DNA of 64,000 bases from Syngnathus acus (taxonomy: Eukaryota > Chordata > Actinopteri > Syngnathiformes > Syngnathidae), in NCBI RefSeq assembly GCF_901709675.1, contig NC_051089.1, forward strand, positions 18,536,008 through 18,600,007. The letters run 5' to 3'. The notes below the pieces were generated by a model. It saw nothing but the letters and a program-made list of their open reading frames with translations. It did no database searches and was not told the origin of the DNA. The position numbers were made by a program, and so were the translations under genes. This document shows positions 63,943-64,000 of the stretch, piece after piece (the first letter of the stretch is position 1; each line of letters starts with the position of its first letter).

Positions 63943-63969
63943 AAATGTCACGAACAAGGGACACTTGAG
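63943..63969 (+). CDS. mtch2: mtch2 exon 4 (9-codon microexon)
   Basis: The 27-nt exon lies between acceptor TTTTGGTGCAG|A and donor GAG|GTAAGA. It encodes KCHEQGTLE in phase with exon 3 (VHSKIAQ). The position corresponds to the variable hydrophilic segment after the first repeat of MTCH2. It is short, so it is supported by phase and splice sites more than by sequence conservation. Confidence 0.75.
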
Positions 63970-64000
63970 GTAAGAAATTACTATACTAATTATTCAATAC

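Larger units (their letters stand above)
19147..63969 (+). other. mtch2: mtch2 gene (partial: exons 1-4 and three introns)
   Basis: MTCH2 is an SLC25-family-derived outer mitochondrial membrane protein known as a tail-anchored protein insertase and BID receptor. Four coding exons (87, 85, 107 and 27 nt) join at phases 0, 1 and 0 into 102 codons without a stop. The product opens MADTCGQVILGSGLT and contains [26 protein letters not shown] and GLFKGLGPRLCAGTIGTVV, matching vertebrate MTCH2 rather than MTCH1, which differs at these places (for example MTCH1 has PTLGTNVLGRK). Introns of 6.8, 18.2 and 19.5 kb are largely transposons. The remaining exons, roughly two thirds of the protein, lie beyond the right edge. 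Confidence 0.93.

Overview
This is eukaryotic DNA, almost certainly from a ray-finned (teleost) fish. The only host gene I can support is mtch2 (mitochondrial carrier homolog 2, plus strand). Its first four coding exons lie at 19147-19233, 26062-26146, 44299-44405 and 63943-63969, and the gene runs off the right edge. The four exons join in frame with GT/AG borders and encode 102 residues of an MTCH2-type protein. Fish origin is inferred from the fish-like MTCH2 sequence and the repeat set: Tc1 with a DD34E triad, pogo/Tigger-type TA elements, several hAT families, CR1/L2-group and RTE LINEs, and a tRNA-derived SINE with an ACTTTAA-type tail. There are no bacterial features.

Layout. 1-1540: a tandem array (109-bp units changing to 136-bp units), then a short hairpin-bearing array. 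1621-6650: a Ty3/Gypsy LTR retrotransposon with a tRNA-Trp primer site and a CHCC gag motif (CsRn1-type), with broken pol and a LINE inside its 3' LTR. 6651-10166: fragments of a MITE, Tc1 and LINEs. 10167-18810: a nested block in which an intact LINE sits in a TA-flanked MITE that sits in an older LINE, followed by a SINE. 18860-19233: mtch2 promoter region and exon 1. Intron 1 (6.8 kb) holds a pogo-like composite carrying two hAT insertions, plus a hAT-in-hAT pair. Intron 2 (18.2 kb) holds a pogo element with CTCF-like motifs, several LINEs (one with an intact 980-codon ORF, one split by a hAT MITE, one RTE copy split by another LINE), and another pogo-like composite with a MITE and a SINE. 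Intron 3 (19.5 kb) holds a 5.3-kb composite with a 251-bp tandem array, a hAT carrying a THAP + SWIM/YqaJ-type (ISL2EU-like) element, a four-deep nest (MITE > pogo-like > Tc1 > LINE), and a hAT with an intact 663-codon transposase ORF lodged in the first coding exon of an older hAT.

How it fits together. The window is a record of successive insertions into and upstream of one conserved housekeeping gene. Many element borders can be read directly from target-site duplications (8 bp for hAT, TA for Tc1/pogo) or from a second uninterrupted copy elsewhere in the window. A recurrent theme is TA-flanked terminal-repeat elements that share a CCGTAnTTTnCGG-like end and carry internal tandem arrays of 118 to 251 bp. 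All coordinates were read by eye from the sequence. No database search was run, so family names finer than superfamily are from memory and carry their own uncertainty.
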